Positions 54,036 to 61,123 of a stretch of DNA of 64,000 nucleotides are shown here, piece by piece. The notes beneath the pieces were generated by a model that saw only the letters and a list, made by a program, of their open reading frames with translations, made no database searches and was not told the DNA's origin. The stretch lies in assembly GCA_044376575.1 (NCBI GenBank), contig JBILKR010000003.1:1-64000 (forward strand), in the 5' to 3' direction. Positions within the stretch are counted from its first letter, which is position 1. Every line of letters starts with the position of its first letter. The stretch comes from BA4 sp044376575 (GTDB lineage: Bacteria > Bacteroidota > Bacteroidia > CAIKAF01). A program made the position numbers and the translations under genes.

Positions 54036-54036
54036 G
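54029..54036 (+). promoter_or_regulatory. Possible -7 box within the rpsT terminator tail
   Basis: TATTTTTG matches TAnnTTTG and ends 4 bases before the ATG at 54041. No -33 element fits well, because the hairpin occupies that region. If used, the OstA-like mRNA would be leaderless. Confidence 0.28.
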
Positions 54037-54040
54037 TTAC

Positions 54041-55567
54041 ATGCATACAGGCCGTATTCTATTCAGATTTATTTTATGTTCATGTGTTTTAATGATGCAT
54101 GTTGTGCTAATTCATGCTCAATCTGATACTGCCAGAACCATTGATATTTATAATGCTGATGTATTAATTGGAACCAAACGCAACGGCATTTCTATTCAAA
54201 AACTTGTAGGCAAAGTCGCCTTACACCATGAAGGGGCAATCATGTTTTGTGATAGCGCCCTTTTGTATGATCAAACTAATCAGCTGGATGCTTTTGGAAG
54301 AATACATATTAAACAAGGCGACACCCTGTCTATTTTTGGCGATCAACTAAAATATAACGGAAATACTAAAATAGCAGATATGCAGGGCAGAGTCAGACTG
54401 ATAGATGCCCAGTTAACCTTGAATACCTCGCAATTGATTTACGACAGAAAAGCAGGGATGGCTTATTATCCGGATAGCGCGATGTCTGTAACCCGCACAG
54501 AAAAACTTTCGAGTAAAAAAGGTTATTATTATGTGGATAAACGCATGTTTGCTTTTAAAGGTGATGTGGTTATCCGGCATCCCGATTATACACTCTTTTC
54601 TGATACGCTTCTGCAAAATACCGTAACTGATATTTCTTATTTCATAGGTCCATCTACCATAGAGAGTGAAGAAAGTTTTATTTATTGCGAGAACGGGTGG
54701 TATGATAAACGAAACGACCGTTGTCAGTTCAATAAAAATGCATATATCATTTCTGATCAGAATATTTTACGTGGCGACAGTATTTATTACGAAAGGAAAA
54801 AAGGCTATGGAAAAGCCATCGGTAACGTATCAGTTGAAGATACGGTTGAACAGACAACAATTACAGGTCAATTTGCTGAATCATTCAGAAATATTGAGAA
54901 GTATTACATTACAGACAGCGCTATGCTGATGAAAGTATTTGATGGTGATACTTTGTTTATGCATGCAGATACCATTTTAGCAATTACAGATACATTGAAG
55001 AAAAAAGTAATCAATGGGTTTTATCATGTGCGTTTTTTTAAAAAAGATATGCAGGGTTTATGTGATTCACTTTCATACACCCAGCGCGACAGCCTGTTGC
55101 GAATGTATGGCTTGCCTGTACTTTGGAACAATCAGCATCAGATAACTGCGGAGTATGTTGACGTTTGCATCGGTAAAGAAGAAGTGTATTACATGAATAT
55201 TCATCATATGGCAAGACTAATATCACAAGAAGATTCATTGAAATATAACCAGCTGGGAGGTGAAGATATGAAGGCATATTTTACGGGAAATGAATTGACG
55301 CGCCTCGAAGTATATGATAACAGCAAATCTTTTTATTATCAGAAAGAAGATGGTGGAGATTATGTTGGCCTGAATGAAGTGGATTGCGATGATATGGTAA
55401 TTTTTATGGAAAAACAGGAAGTAGTTAAAATAGTATTTAAGACAAAACCTATCGGAATATTGCATCCGCTTCAAAACATTAATCCTGTTGACTTCAGACT
55501 GGAAGGTTTTTCGTGGCAGCAGGAAAGGAGACCTAAGATATGGTCTGATATATTTACGTGGTATTAG
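54041..55567 (+). CDS. OstA-like protein (LptA/LptD N-terminal family)
   Basis: A 508-residue periplasmic protein with a signal peptide (FILCSCVLMMHVVLIHA, cleavage near residue 27). The mature part is a long run of short beta-strands with the OstA pattern: GKVALHHEGAIMFCDSALLYD, then repeated FGRIHIKQGDTLSIFGDQLKY and similar. This beta-jellyroll stack is the fold of LptA and of the LptD N-terminus that carry lipopolysaccharide across the periplasm. In Bacteroidota the long OstA-like protein probably has that role. It overlaps the convergent YqgE gene by 4 bases. Confidence 0.88.
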   Translation: MHTGRILFRFILCSCVLMMHVVLIHAQSDTARTIDIYNADVLIGTKRNGISIQKLVGKVALHHEGAIMFCDSALLYDQTNQLDAFGRIHIKQGDTLSIFGDQLKYNGNTKIADMQGRVRLIDAQLTLNTSQLIYDRKAGMAYYPDSAMSVTRTEKLSSKKGYYYVDKRMFAFKGDVVIRHPDYTLFSDTLLQNTVTDISYFIGPSTIESEESFIYCENGWYDKRNDRCQFNKNAYIISDQNILRGDSIYYERKKGYGKAIGNVSVEDTVEQTTITGQFAESFRNIEKYYITDSAMLMKVFDGDTLFMHADTILAITDTLKKKVINGFYHVRFFKKDMQGLCDSLSYTQRDSLLRMYGLPVLWNNQHQITAEYVDVCIGKEEVYYMNIHHMARLISQEDSLKYNQLGGEDMKAYFTGNELTRLEVYDNSKSFYYQKEDGGDYVGLNEVDCDDMVIFMEKQEVVKIVFKTKPIGILHPLQNINPVDFRLEGFSWQQERRPKIWSDIFTWY

Positions 55568-56112
55568 TTCAGGTGAATTTCTTCAGGCAGCGAGGCCCAG
55601 AGGGCATGCCTTCCTCCGAGTTCCTGCATTTTCATTTTCCAGGGATCTTCAGATTGAAGTACAGTGCTGAGATCTTCATTGCCAAGAATCCATGCTTTTT
55701 GTTCAAGTTCATCTACCAATTGTCCTGCACCCCATCCACTATATCCGATAAAAAATTTAAACGATGAAGATGCGACCATTTGATTATTGAGCAAATCTTT
55801 GATGATTTCGAAATCTCCTCCCCACCATGTACCTTCAGAAATATGATGGCTCTCACGAATCAGATTACCCTTATTATGTAGATAAAAAATAGATTGCTGC
55901 CCAACCGGACCACCGAAATACATATTGATATCTGTGGGAATTTCATCAAGTATTAAGCTATCCAGTGATAATTCAATGGGCTTATTTATGATAATGCCTG
56001 TAGTGCCTTGGCGGTTATGTTCTATTATGGCAATTACAGATTTTCTGAATGGAGATTCTTGCAATGAAGGATCTGCATATAATAAGGCACCTTTACGTAG
56101 GATATTTTTCAC
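55564..56112 (-). CDS. YqgE/AlgH-family protein
   Basis: A 182-residue cytosolic protein with the family blocks: an N-terminal KGALLYADPSLQESPF, GTTGIIINKPIELSLDSL, MYFGGPVGQQSIFYLH and FIGYSGWGAGQLVDELEQKAWI. The start codon is GTG at 56112. Function is not settled; relatives have been linked to transcription of alginate genes and to cell physiology without a clear biochemical role. It is a single gene here, divergent from the MORN-repeat gene. Confidence 0.93.
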   Translation of the reverse strand: MKNILRKGALLYADPSLQESPFRKSVIAIIEHNRQGTTGIIINKPIELSLDSLILDEIPTDINMYFGGPVGQQSIFYLHNKGNLIRESHHISEGTWWGGDFEIIKDLLNNQMVASSSFKFFIGYSGWGAGQLVDELEQKAWILGNEDLSTVLQSEDPWKMKMQELGGRHALWASLPEEIHLN

Positions 56113-56123
56113 CAGTTTAACTT

Positions 56124-56195
56124 AACAATACAATGATAAAGGTTATTTACCCGTTGTTTGATGGTTGTATTGTAAATGATAAAAACAATACAATG
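56124..56195. repeat. Three copies of ACAATACAA in the YqgE/MORN spacer
   Basis: AACAATACAATG occurs at 56124-56135 and again at 56184-56195, exactly 60 bases apart. The inverse TTGTATTGT lies at 56165-56173 and can pair with the second copy across an 11-base loop. This may be a regulator-binding array for either divergent gene. Confidence 0.5.
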
Positions 56196-56239
56196 TTAAT
56201 TACAACTCACGGCGCGTTGTTGAAATATATTATAACCCA

Positions 56240-56272
56240 TTGTCTCTTCGCTTTGTATAGCGTGTACATTTG
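56240..56272 (+). promoter_or_regulatory. Promoter of the MORN-repeat gene
   Basis: TTG at 56240-56242 and TACATTTG at 56265-56272 with a 22-base spacer fit the Bacteroidota -33/-7 pattern. The leader would be about 26 bases. Confidence 0.5.
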
Positions 56273-56301
56273 AATAGGATTAAACTAATTGATCAGTTTA
56301 T

Positions 56302-58644
56302 ATGATAACTAAAATTCTACGTTTTGTTTTCGGGATACTATTTTTTTGTTTTACTAATGGTTTGATACTTGCCCAAGAACCCTTTAAAGAATATTATCCG
56401 AATGGAATAATTAAGATAGAAGGTCAAACTACAAACGAAAAAAGAACAGGTTGGTGGACTGAATATTATGCATCCGGGGCAAAATTATCTGCGGGAAAAT
56501 ATGATGATGGTGAAAAAACAGGGATATGGAAAGAATGGTATGCATCAGGACGTGTAAAATGGACAACCGAATATCCAACGGGTAATGTTATTATTTATGA
56601 TGAAGCCGGAAGTATTAAAGAAAAAGGAACCATTAAAGAAGGAAAAAAGAATGGTTCGTGGATAGTTTATTCTGTAAAAGGAGAACCTAAGTCTGTCGCC
56701 AGATACCTAATGGGAAAGCTGCATGGCAAACAGGAAACATTTTATTCCGGCAAACAAAAAGAAAGTGTATTTTTTTACGAACAAGGTGAAAAATCAGGAA
56801 CTTGGACTATGTGGTTTCAAGAAGGAGGATTACAGTCTCAGGGGAATTATACAGCGGGAAAAAAATCCGGCATTTGGAAACAATGGTTTGAAGATGGATC
56901 AATCCGTAGCGAGATAGATTATGACCAAGGAAAAACAATGATTTATTATCAAAATGGAAAAGTATTTACAGAAGGAGAGGGTACACCGGAAATGAAATCC
57001 GGCAAGTGGAACCTTTTTTTTATGAATGGCAAAGCTCAGGTGAAATCAACATATAAGGATAATGAGCCCGATGGACAATGGTTGGAATTCTGGGAAGGGA
57101 GTAAAAAGAAAATAGTTGCGAATTACGAACAAAAACAACTTCATGGCGAATATGTATCATGGTTTAGTAATGGTAAAAAGGAAGCAGAAGGAACTTATCA
57201 ATACGGTAAAAAATCAGGACTTTGGAAGCGCTGGTATGAAAATGGAAATACGCGTGAAGAATTTAATGCAACAACCGGTGAAGTAAAAAAATACGGGGAG
57301 AATGGTTCCATCGAAATGGAAGGTTTTTACATTCAGGATACATTGAAAAATGGCAGATGGAAAACATATTATGAAAATGGTCAGTTGTCTGAAACCTGTA
57401 TATTTAATAAAGGAATTCTTGATGGTGAATATAAGACATGGTATTCTGACGGCAAGCCTGAGGCTGTTTGTATGTATGCTAATGGTAAAAAAAATGGAGT
57501 ATGTCAGTTATTTTTTAATGAAGGTCATTTGGCTTCCGAAGAGAAATATACAAATGGTCAGCCTGTGGGTACATGGAAGTATTTTCACCTGAACGGGAAG
57601 AAAAAAAGTATCACAAGTATGGAAAGTGATTCCACCTGGATATGGGATGAAGAAGGAAGTATTCTTATTCGGGGCAAGCGTTTAAATGGTAAAAAAGATG
57701 GGAAGTGGATTACTTATTATACTAATGGAAAAGTTAGGGAAGAGGCCGTATATAAATTAGATTCAGCTAACGGGATATGGAAGAGTTATCATGAAAACGG
57801 CAAGCTCGAAGGTGAATATATGTATGAAAACGGCATGAAAACAGGTGAGTGGAAATGGTGGTATCCGAATGGTAAGCAGGAGTTGGTTGGTCAGTTTTTA
57901 AATAATCAGCAAGACGGAACCTGGACACAGTATTTTTCATCCGGATCTGTAGAGTATTCAGGAGTGTATAAAGCAGGACTTCGTGACAGCAACTGGATTT
58001 ATTTTTATGAAAATGGTTCCATGTGGAAAGAAGGTAGTTTTAAAGGAGATGAAAAAAACGGGGAATGGAAATATTATTATGAAGATGGGAAGATAGAACA
58101 CAAGGGAAATTTTTCAGGAGGAAAGGAACATGGTTTTTTTACGGCTTATTATCCGAATGGAAAAGTTAGGGATCAGGGTTGGTTTAACTTCGGAACCATG
58201 GATAGTTTATGGCAGGGATTTCATGACAATGGTAAACCAGACTATCGTGGATCTTATTACAAAGGAACAAAACATGGTTCATGGACTTACTGGCATCCTA
58301 TAGGAACTATTAAGGAGTCAGGAAATTATAAAGACGGAATAAAGCATGGGAAATGGATTGAATTTTATCAAGATGGTGCATTATTGAGGAGAGGAAAATA
58401 TCTGTATGATAAAGAAGATGGATTGTGGGAGTTTTATTACAATAACGGCAGAAAATCAGGAGTATATTCCAAAAAGAATGATGCCTTTCACGGAAAATAT
58501 ATTCGCTATTATGAATATAACGGAATTCAGGTTAGTGGAGCTTACAAGAACGGAAAGAAAGAAGGAGTATGGACGTTCTATTCTAAAGATGGAAAAATGA
58601 CCAAACAATTAAAGTTTAGTAAAGGCGACCAGTTAAGTCAATAA
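56302..58644 (+). CDS. Large secreted MORN/YwqK-type repeat protein
   Basis: A 780-residue protein with a signal peptide (FVFGILFFCFTNGLILAQ, residue 24 or so). The whole mature part is about 27 MORN-type repeats of 22-27 residues, each reading (D/N/H/S)G-x-W-x-x-(Y/F)-(Y/F)-x-(N/D/S)-G-(K/x), for example TGIWKEWYASGRVK and NGEWKYYYEDGKIE. These pair as long beta-meanders. Automatic annotation often calls such proteins YwqK-family antitoxin, but there is no toxin gene here and the size and signal peptide point to an envelope protein. It is followed 17 bases later by a DUF5715 gene. Confidence 0.9.
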   Translation: MITKILRFVFGILFFCFTNGLILAQEPFKEYYPNGIIKIEGQTTNEKRTGWWTEYYASGAKLSAGKYDDGEKTGIWKEWYASGRVKWTTEYPTGNVIIYDEAGSIKEKGTIKEGKKNGSWIVYSVKGEPKSVARYLMGKLHGKQETFYSGKQKESVFFYEQGEKSGTWTMWFQEGGLQSQGNYTAGKKSGIWKQWFEDGSIRSEIDYDQGKTMIYYQNGKVFTEGEGTPEMKSGKWNLFFMNGKAQVKSTYKDNEPDGQWLEFWEGSKKKIVANYEQKQLHGEYVSWFSNGKKEAEGTYQYGKKSGLWKRWYENGNTREEFNATTGEVKKYGENGSIEMEGFYIQDTLKNGRWKTYYENGQLSETCIFNKGILDGEYKTWYSDGKPEAVCMYANGKKNGVCQLFFNEGHLASEEKYTNGQPVGTWKYFHLNGKKKSITSMESDSTWIWDEEGSILIRGKRLNGKKDGKWITYYTNGKVREEAVYKLDSANGIWKSYHENGKLEGEYMYENGMKTGEWKWWYPNGKQELVGQFLNNQQDGTWTQYFSSGSVEYSGVYKAGLRDSNWIYFYENGSMWKEGSFKGDEKNGEWKYYYEDGKIEHKGNFSGGKEHGFFTAYYPNGKVRDQGWFNFGTMDSLWQGFHDNGKPDYRGSYYKGTKHGSWTYWHPIGTIKESGNYKDGIKHGKWIEFYQDGALLRRGKYLYDKEDGLWEFYYNNGRKSGVYSKKNDAFHGKYIRYYEYNGIQVSGAYKNGKKEGVWTFYSKDGKMTKQLKFSKGDQLSQ

Positions 58645-58661
58645 TTATCAGAAAAAATAGT

Positions 58662-59327
58662 ATGTACTGGTTGAAAAAGAAAAGATTCTGGTTGGTGATG
58701 TTGGGTGTCGTTTTGTTTATTGGTGTTTGTTCTTTCCCTTACCGAAGAGCAATTAAAGAAGAGATAAAAGAAATTATTTTGCCTCCTCCTTCCGGAGATT
58801 TTGCTGAATGCAAGGGGTGTAATAGTTCTTTTCCTGATGGTGTAATTATTCATGAAATGGCTTATGTGCGCGAAGGTATTAAACCACAGCAAAACAACTC
58901 AGGACTTGTTCAGTTATTAAGAAAAAAAGTGCTGGTTGAGGTTGAAGATAATAAGTACTATTTGATAGATGAATTGACGCATTCAATGCCATTTGTTCTA
59001 CCTAAGGTGGAAACTTTTCTTGATGATTTAGGAAAAGCTTATGAAAAAAAATGTTTGAAAGAAAATGTGCCTTATTATCAATTTGTCATAACAAGTTTAA
59101 CCAGAACAAAACAATCTGTAAAGGAATTACTGGGCGGTAATCCCAATGCGATATCCAACAGTGCACACCTCAAGGGAAAAACAATTGATATCAGTTATCA
59201 GAAGTTTGATGGCTATACCAAACAATTGGAATTATTTATTCAGACACTTCGAGAATTTAGAAAGAATGATCGATGCTATGTGAAATTTGAGAAAAAGCAA
59301 AGGTGTTTGCATATTACAATTAGATAA
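58662..59327 (+). CDS. DUF5715-type protein with DD-peptidase-like metal site
   Basis: A 221-residue protein with one N-terminal membrane segment (FWLVMLGVVLFIGVCSF) and a periplasmic domain. The C-terminal half has TSLTRTKQSVKELLGG, SAHLKGKTIDISYQ (His and Asp) and CLHITIR (His), which matches the zinc-ligand layout of M15/hedgehog-type DD-peptidases. It could therefore cut or bind peptidoglycan cross-bridges. The family is named DUF5715 and has no proven activity that I know. It is co-transcribed with the MORN-repeat gene. Confidence 0.84.
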   Translation: MYWLKKKRFWLVMLGVVLFIGVCSFPYRRAIKEEIKEIILPPPSGDFAECKGCNSSFPDGVIIHEMAYVREGIKPQQNNSGLVQLLRKKVLVEVEDNKYYLIDELTHSMPFVLPKVETFLDDLGKAYEKKCLKENVPYYQFVITSLTRTKQSVKELLGGNPNAISNSAHLKGKTIDISYQKFDGYTKQLELFIQTLREFRKNDRCYVKFEKKQRCLHITIR

Positions 59328-59328
59328 A

Positions 59329-59359
59329 AAAAGGAGAACATCATAAATGTTCTCCTTTT
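59329..59359. terminator. Bidirectional terminator between DUF5715 and rhodopsin genes
   Basis: AAAAGGAGAACA and TGTTCTCCTTTT form a perfect 12-bp stem with a 7-base loop and T runs on both strands. It ends the MORN unit on the plus strand and the rhodopsin gene on the minus strand. Confidence 0.92.
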
Positions 59360-59386
59360 AAATAATTGTAAATAATAATAAATCAA

Positions 59387-60103
59387 TTATTCATCATTTC
59401 TACTTAATGAATAAATAACTAATCCAAATCCAATTTTATTAATTGCATCAGCGATGTTATAAGCAATATCCATTGATTGAGCAGCAGCTGCTGGATCTGA
59501 TATTATCTGTATTCCTAAAAATCCACCTGGTGTTCCTAATATATATCCTAATGGATAAATAGCCCATCCTGCAAATACAAACCATGCAAGAGTTCTTGTT
59601 GCTTTTGCAACTTGTGGTCCGGCAGTTTGAGCAAGTTTTGCAACTTCTCCAAACCAAACAAGATAAACAATGTAAAAGTAAGATACCCCAGAAATTGCTC
59701 CCCACCATGTGCTGTTATCCCTGTCAATTGTTTCACCAATATAACCGGTTACAAGCATAATTAGTGAAGCGACGATTAATTTCCATAATAAGCTGATTTT
59801 AGCTCCTGCTTTTTTAGTAATTAAATAAAACTCCACACACATTAATGGAACTGTTAGAATCCAATCAACATACCTAAAGAATGTTGGTGATTCGCCTGTT
59901 TCCATATTATAACCTCTCATGTAATAATAATGAACTGCAGCAATTAAAGTAATTATTCCTGATACTAAAATTGAAGTTCTCCATTTTTTTGATGTATTGT
60001 TTAACTCAAAAAAGAAGAAAACTGATGCAGCCATCATGGCCATTGTACCAATGAAAAATGTAAATGCTACATAATTATCACTGGCAAGTTTTAAATGTTC
60101 CAT
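59387..60103 (-). CDS. Proton-pumping rhodopsin (proteorhodopsin)
   Basis: Light-driven proton pump of 238 residues with seven membrane helices and no cleaved signal. Retinal attaches at Lys223 in helix 7 (DAINKIGFG). The helix-3 motif is Asp80-Thr84-Glu91 (DTE: acceptor, Thr, donor), with Arg77 and His58 conserved, so it should pump protons and not sodium or chloride. The spectral-tuning position is Met88 (proteorhodopsin 105), which predicts green absorption. Gly135 aligns by hand with Phe152 of green proteorhodopsin, the fenestration site that is Gly in antenna-binding xanthorhodopsin-like pumps. The retinal-making dioxygenase (blh) is not adjacent. It is a single-gene unit. Confidence 0.97.
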   Translation of the reverse strand: MEHLKLASDNYVAFTFFIGTMAMMAASVFFFFELNNTSKKWRTSILVSGIITLIAAVHYYYMRGYNMETGESPTFFRYVDWILTVPLMCVEFYLITKKAGAKISLLWKLIVASLIMLVTGYIGETIDRDNSTWWGAISGVSYFYIVYLVWFGEVAKLAQTAGPQVAKATRTLAWFVFAGWAIYPLGYILGTPGGFLGIQIISDPAAAAQSMDIAYNIADAINKIGFGLVIYSLSRNDE

Positions 60104-60362
60104 AAACTTAGTTTATTAAATTGATCCAATAGTAAGGTCATTGAATTTAACCCTGTTTGAAGTTTCAGCTCTTATATAAATACACTATATATAAAAGATT
60201 AATATTCAAAATGTTTAGATGATTTTTAAATTCGCAAGAAAATTAACGTATGTTAACAAAAAAATTATTTTTAAAAGAATTTCAATGAGTTACGTTTAAT
60301 TTAAAAAAGCTGACTGAAAAATATGAGGAATAGCCCTTTAAAAGACTTCAATAGATAACATA

Positions 60363-60403
60363 ATGTAATTAATAGTTGATTAAATGTAATTTATAAGTTA
60401 CAT
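60363..60403. promoter_or_regulatory. Operator candidate: ATGTAATT repeats and 20-bp palindrome
   Basis: ATGTAATT occurs at 60363-60370 and 60384-60391, 21 bases apart (two DNA turns). The second copy is the left half of a near-perfect palindrome at 60384-60403 (ATGTAATTTATAAGTTACAT, two mismatching positions). The palindrome overlaps the -7 box, so binding would block transcription. The XRE regulator encoded downstream is the obvious candidate ligand. Confidence 0.55.
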
Positions 60404-60406
60404 TTG
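60376..60406 (+). promoter_or_regulatory. Promoter of the membrane-protein/XRE pair
   Basis: TTG at 60376-60378, a 20-base spacer and TACATTTG at 60399-60406 match the Bacteroidota consensus. The leader is about 22 bases. The -7 box lies partly inside the 20-bp palindrome. Confidence 0.65.
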
Positions 60407-60432
60407 TATTCTAACGCTAAACTTTAAAACCT

Positions 60433-60912
60433 ATGCAAACTAATTTTTTATTTCCTCATTACATGAAACAACTGGGATGGTTTATTTTAATACCCTCTTC
60501 GATTCTTGGTGCGCTGGCATTGTTCAACGTGTATGATTTTGAATTTTTAAATCATACAAAGATGTTTGCTTTTTATGATTTTATGTTTCCTAACGGTCAG
60601 TCTGAATTTACTTTTGTGGAGACCAACATTGCCGATGAATTGTTTGGAATTCTTTCAATAGTGGGAGCACTATTAGTTGCGTTTTCAAAAGTAAAAAATG
60701 AAGATGAATTTATTGCCAATATCCGTCTTGAATCATTGGTCTGGGCAACATATATCAATTATGCAATATTGATTTTCTGTATGTTATTTTTTTATGGATT
60801 AGGATTCCTGTATGTGATGATATTTAATATGTTTACCATTCTCATCATATTTATATTCAGATTTTATTTTTTATTGTATAAAAACAGAAAAATGCTTTCC
60901 AATGAAAAATAA
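60433..60912 (+). CDS. Small membrane protein paired with an XRE regulator
   Basis: A 159-residue protein with four predicted membrane helices (WFILIPSSILGALALF, LFGILSIVGALLVAF, ATYINYAILIFCMLFFYG and MIFNMFTILIIFIFRFYF). I do not recognise a named family. It overlaps the start of the XRE gene by 11 bases, and the two share one promoter with a palindromic operator. Membrane-protein/small-XRE pairs of this kind are common in Bacteroidota and Firmicutes; the membrane protein may sense a signal or be the controlled product. Confidence 0.8.
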   Translation: MQTNFLFPHYMKQLGWFILIPSSILGALALFNVYDFEFLNHTKMFAFYDFMFPNGQSEFTFVETNIADELFGILSIVGALLVAFSKVKNEDEFIANIRLESLVWATYINYAILIFCMLFFYGLGFLYVMIFNMFTILIIFIFRFYFLLYKNRKMLSNEK

Positions 60913-61105
60913 CTTAAAAGTACAACGGGCCATAAAAAATATTACACAGGATGAATTGGCAAAACAAATTGGCGTTACCCGTCAGGCCATTAATTCTATT
61001 GAGTTGAATAAATATGTGCCTTCCACAATTCTTGCATTAAAACTATCGAGATTTTTCAATAAATCAGTAAACGATTTATTTATGCTTGAGGATAGTGATT
61101 TGTAG
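60902..61105 (+). CDS. Small XRE/Cro-type transcriptional regulator (YozG-like)
   Basis: A 67-residue protein that is almost only a helix-turn-helix domain: ITQDELAKQIGVTRQAINSIE holds the two DNA-binding helices (about residues 14-34), followed by YVPSTILALKLSRFFNKSVNDLF. It should bind as a dimer to a palindrome. Its own promoter carries one, so autoregulation is likely. It is translationally coupled to the membrane protein before it. Confidence 0.92.
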   Translation: MKNNLKVQRAIKNITQDELAKQIGVTRQAINSIELNKYVPSTILALKLSRFFNKSVNDLFMLEDSDL

Positions 61106-61123
61106 TAGAATATGTCTAACGAT

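Larger units (their letters stand above)
60104..60432. other. Divergent intergenic region between rhodopsin and membrane-protein/XRE genes
   Basis: A very AT-rich 329-base spacer. The right end holds the promoter and palindrome of the membrane-protein gene. I could not find a perfect TAnnTTTG box for the rhodopsin gene on the minus strand; the best candidate, TAATCTTTT, lacks the last G. No ORF or RNA gene is seen. Confidence 0.5.

Noticed and set aside
56302..58644. Toxin-antitoxin system (YwqK-type antitoxin label)
   Set aside because: No toxin gene is adjacent, the protein is 780 residues long and has a signal peptide, so the label does not describe it.
60104..60260. Promoter for the rhodopsin gene
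   Set aside because: No perfect TAnnTTTG on the minus strand was found; the nearest, TAATCTTTT, is not good enough to annotate as a site.
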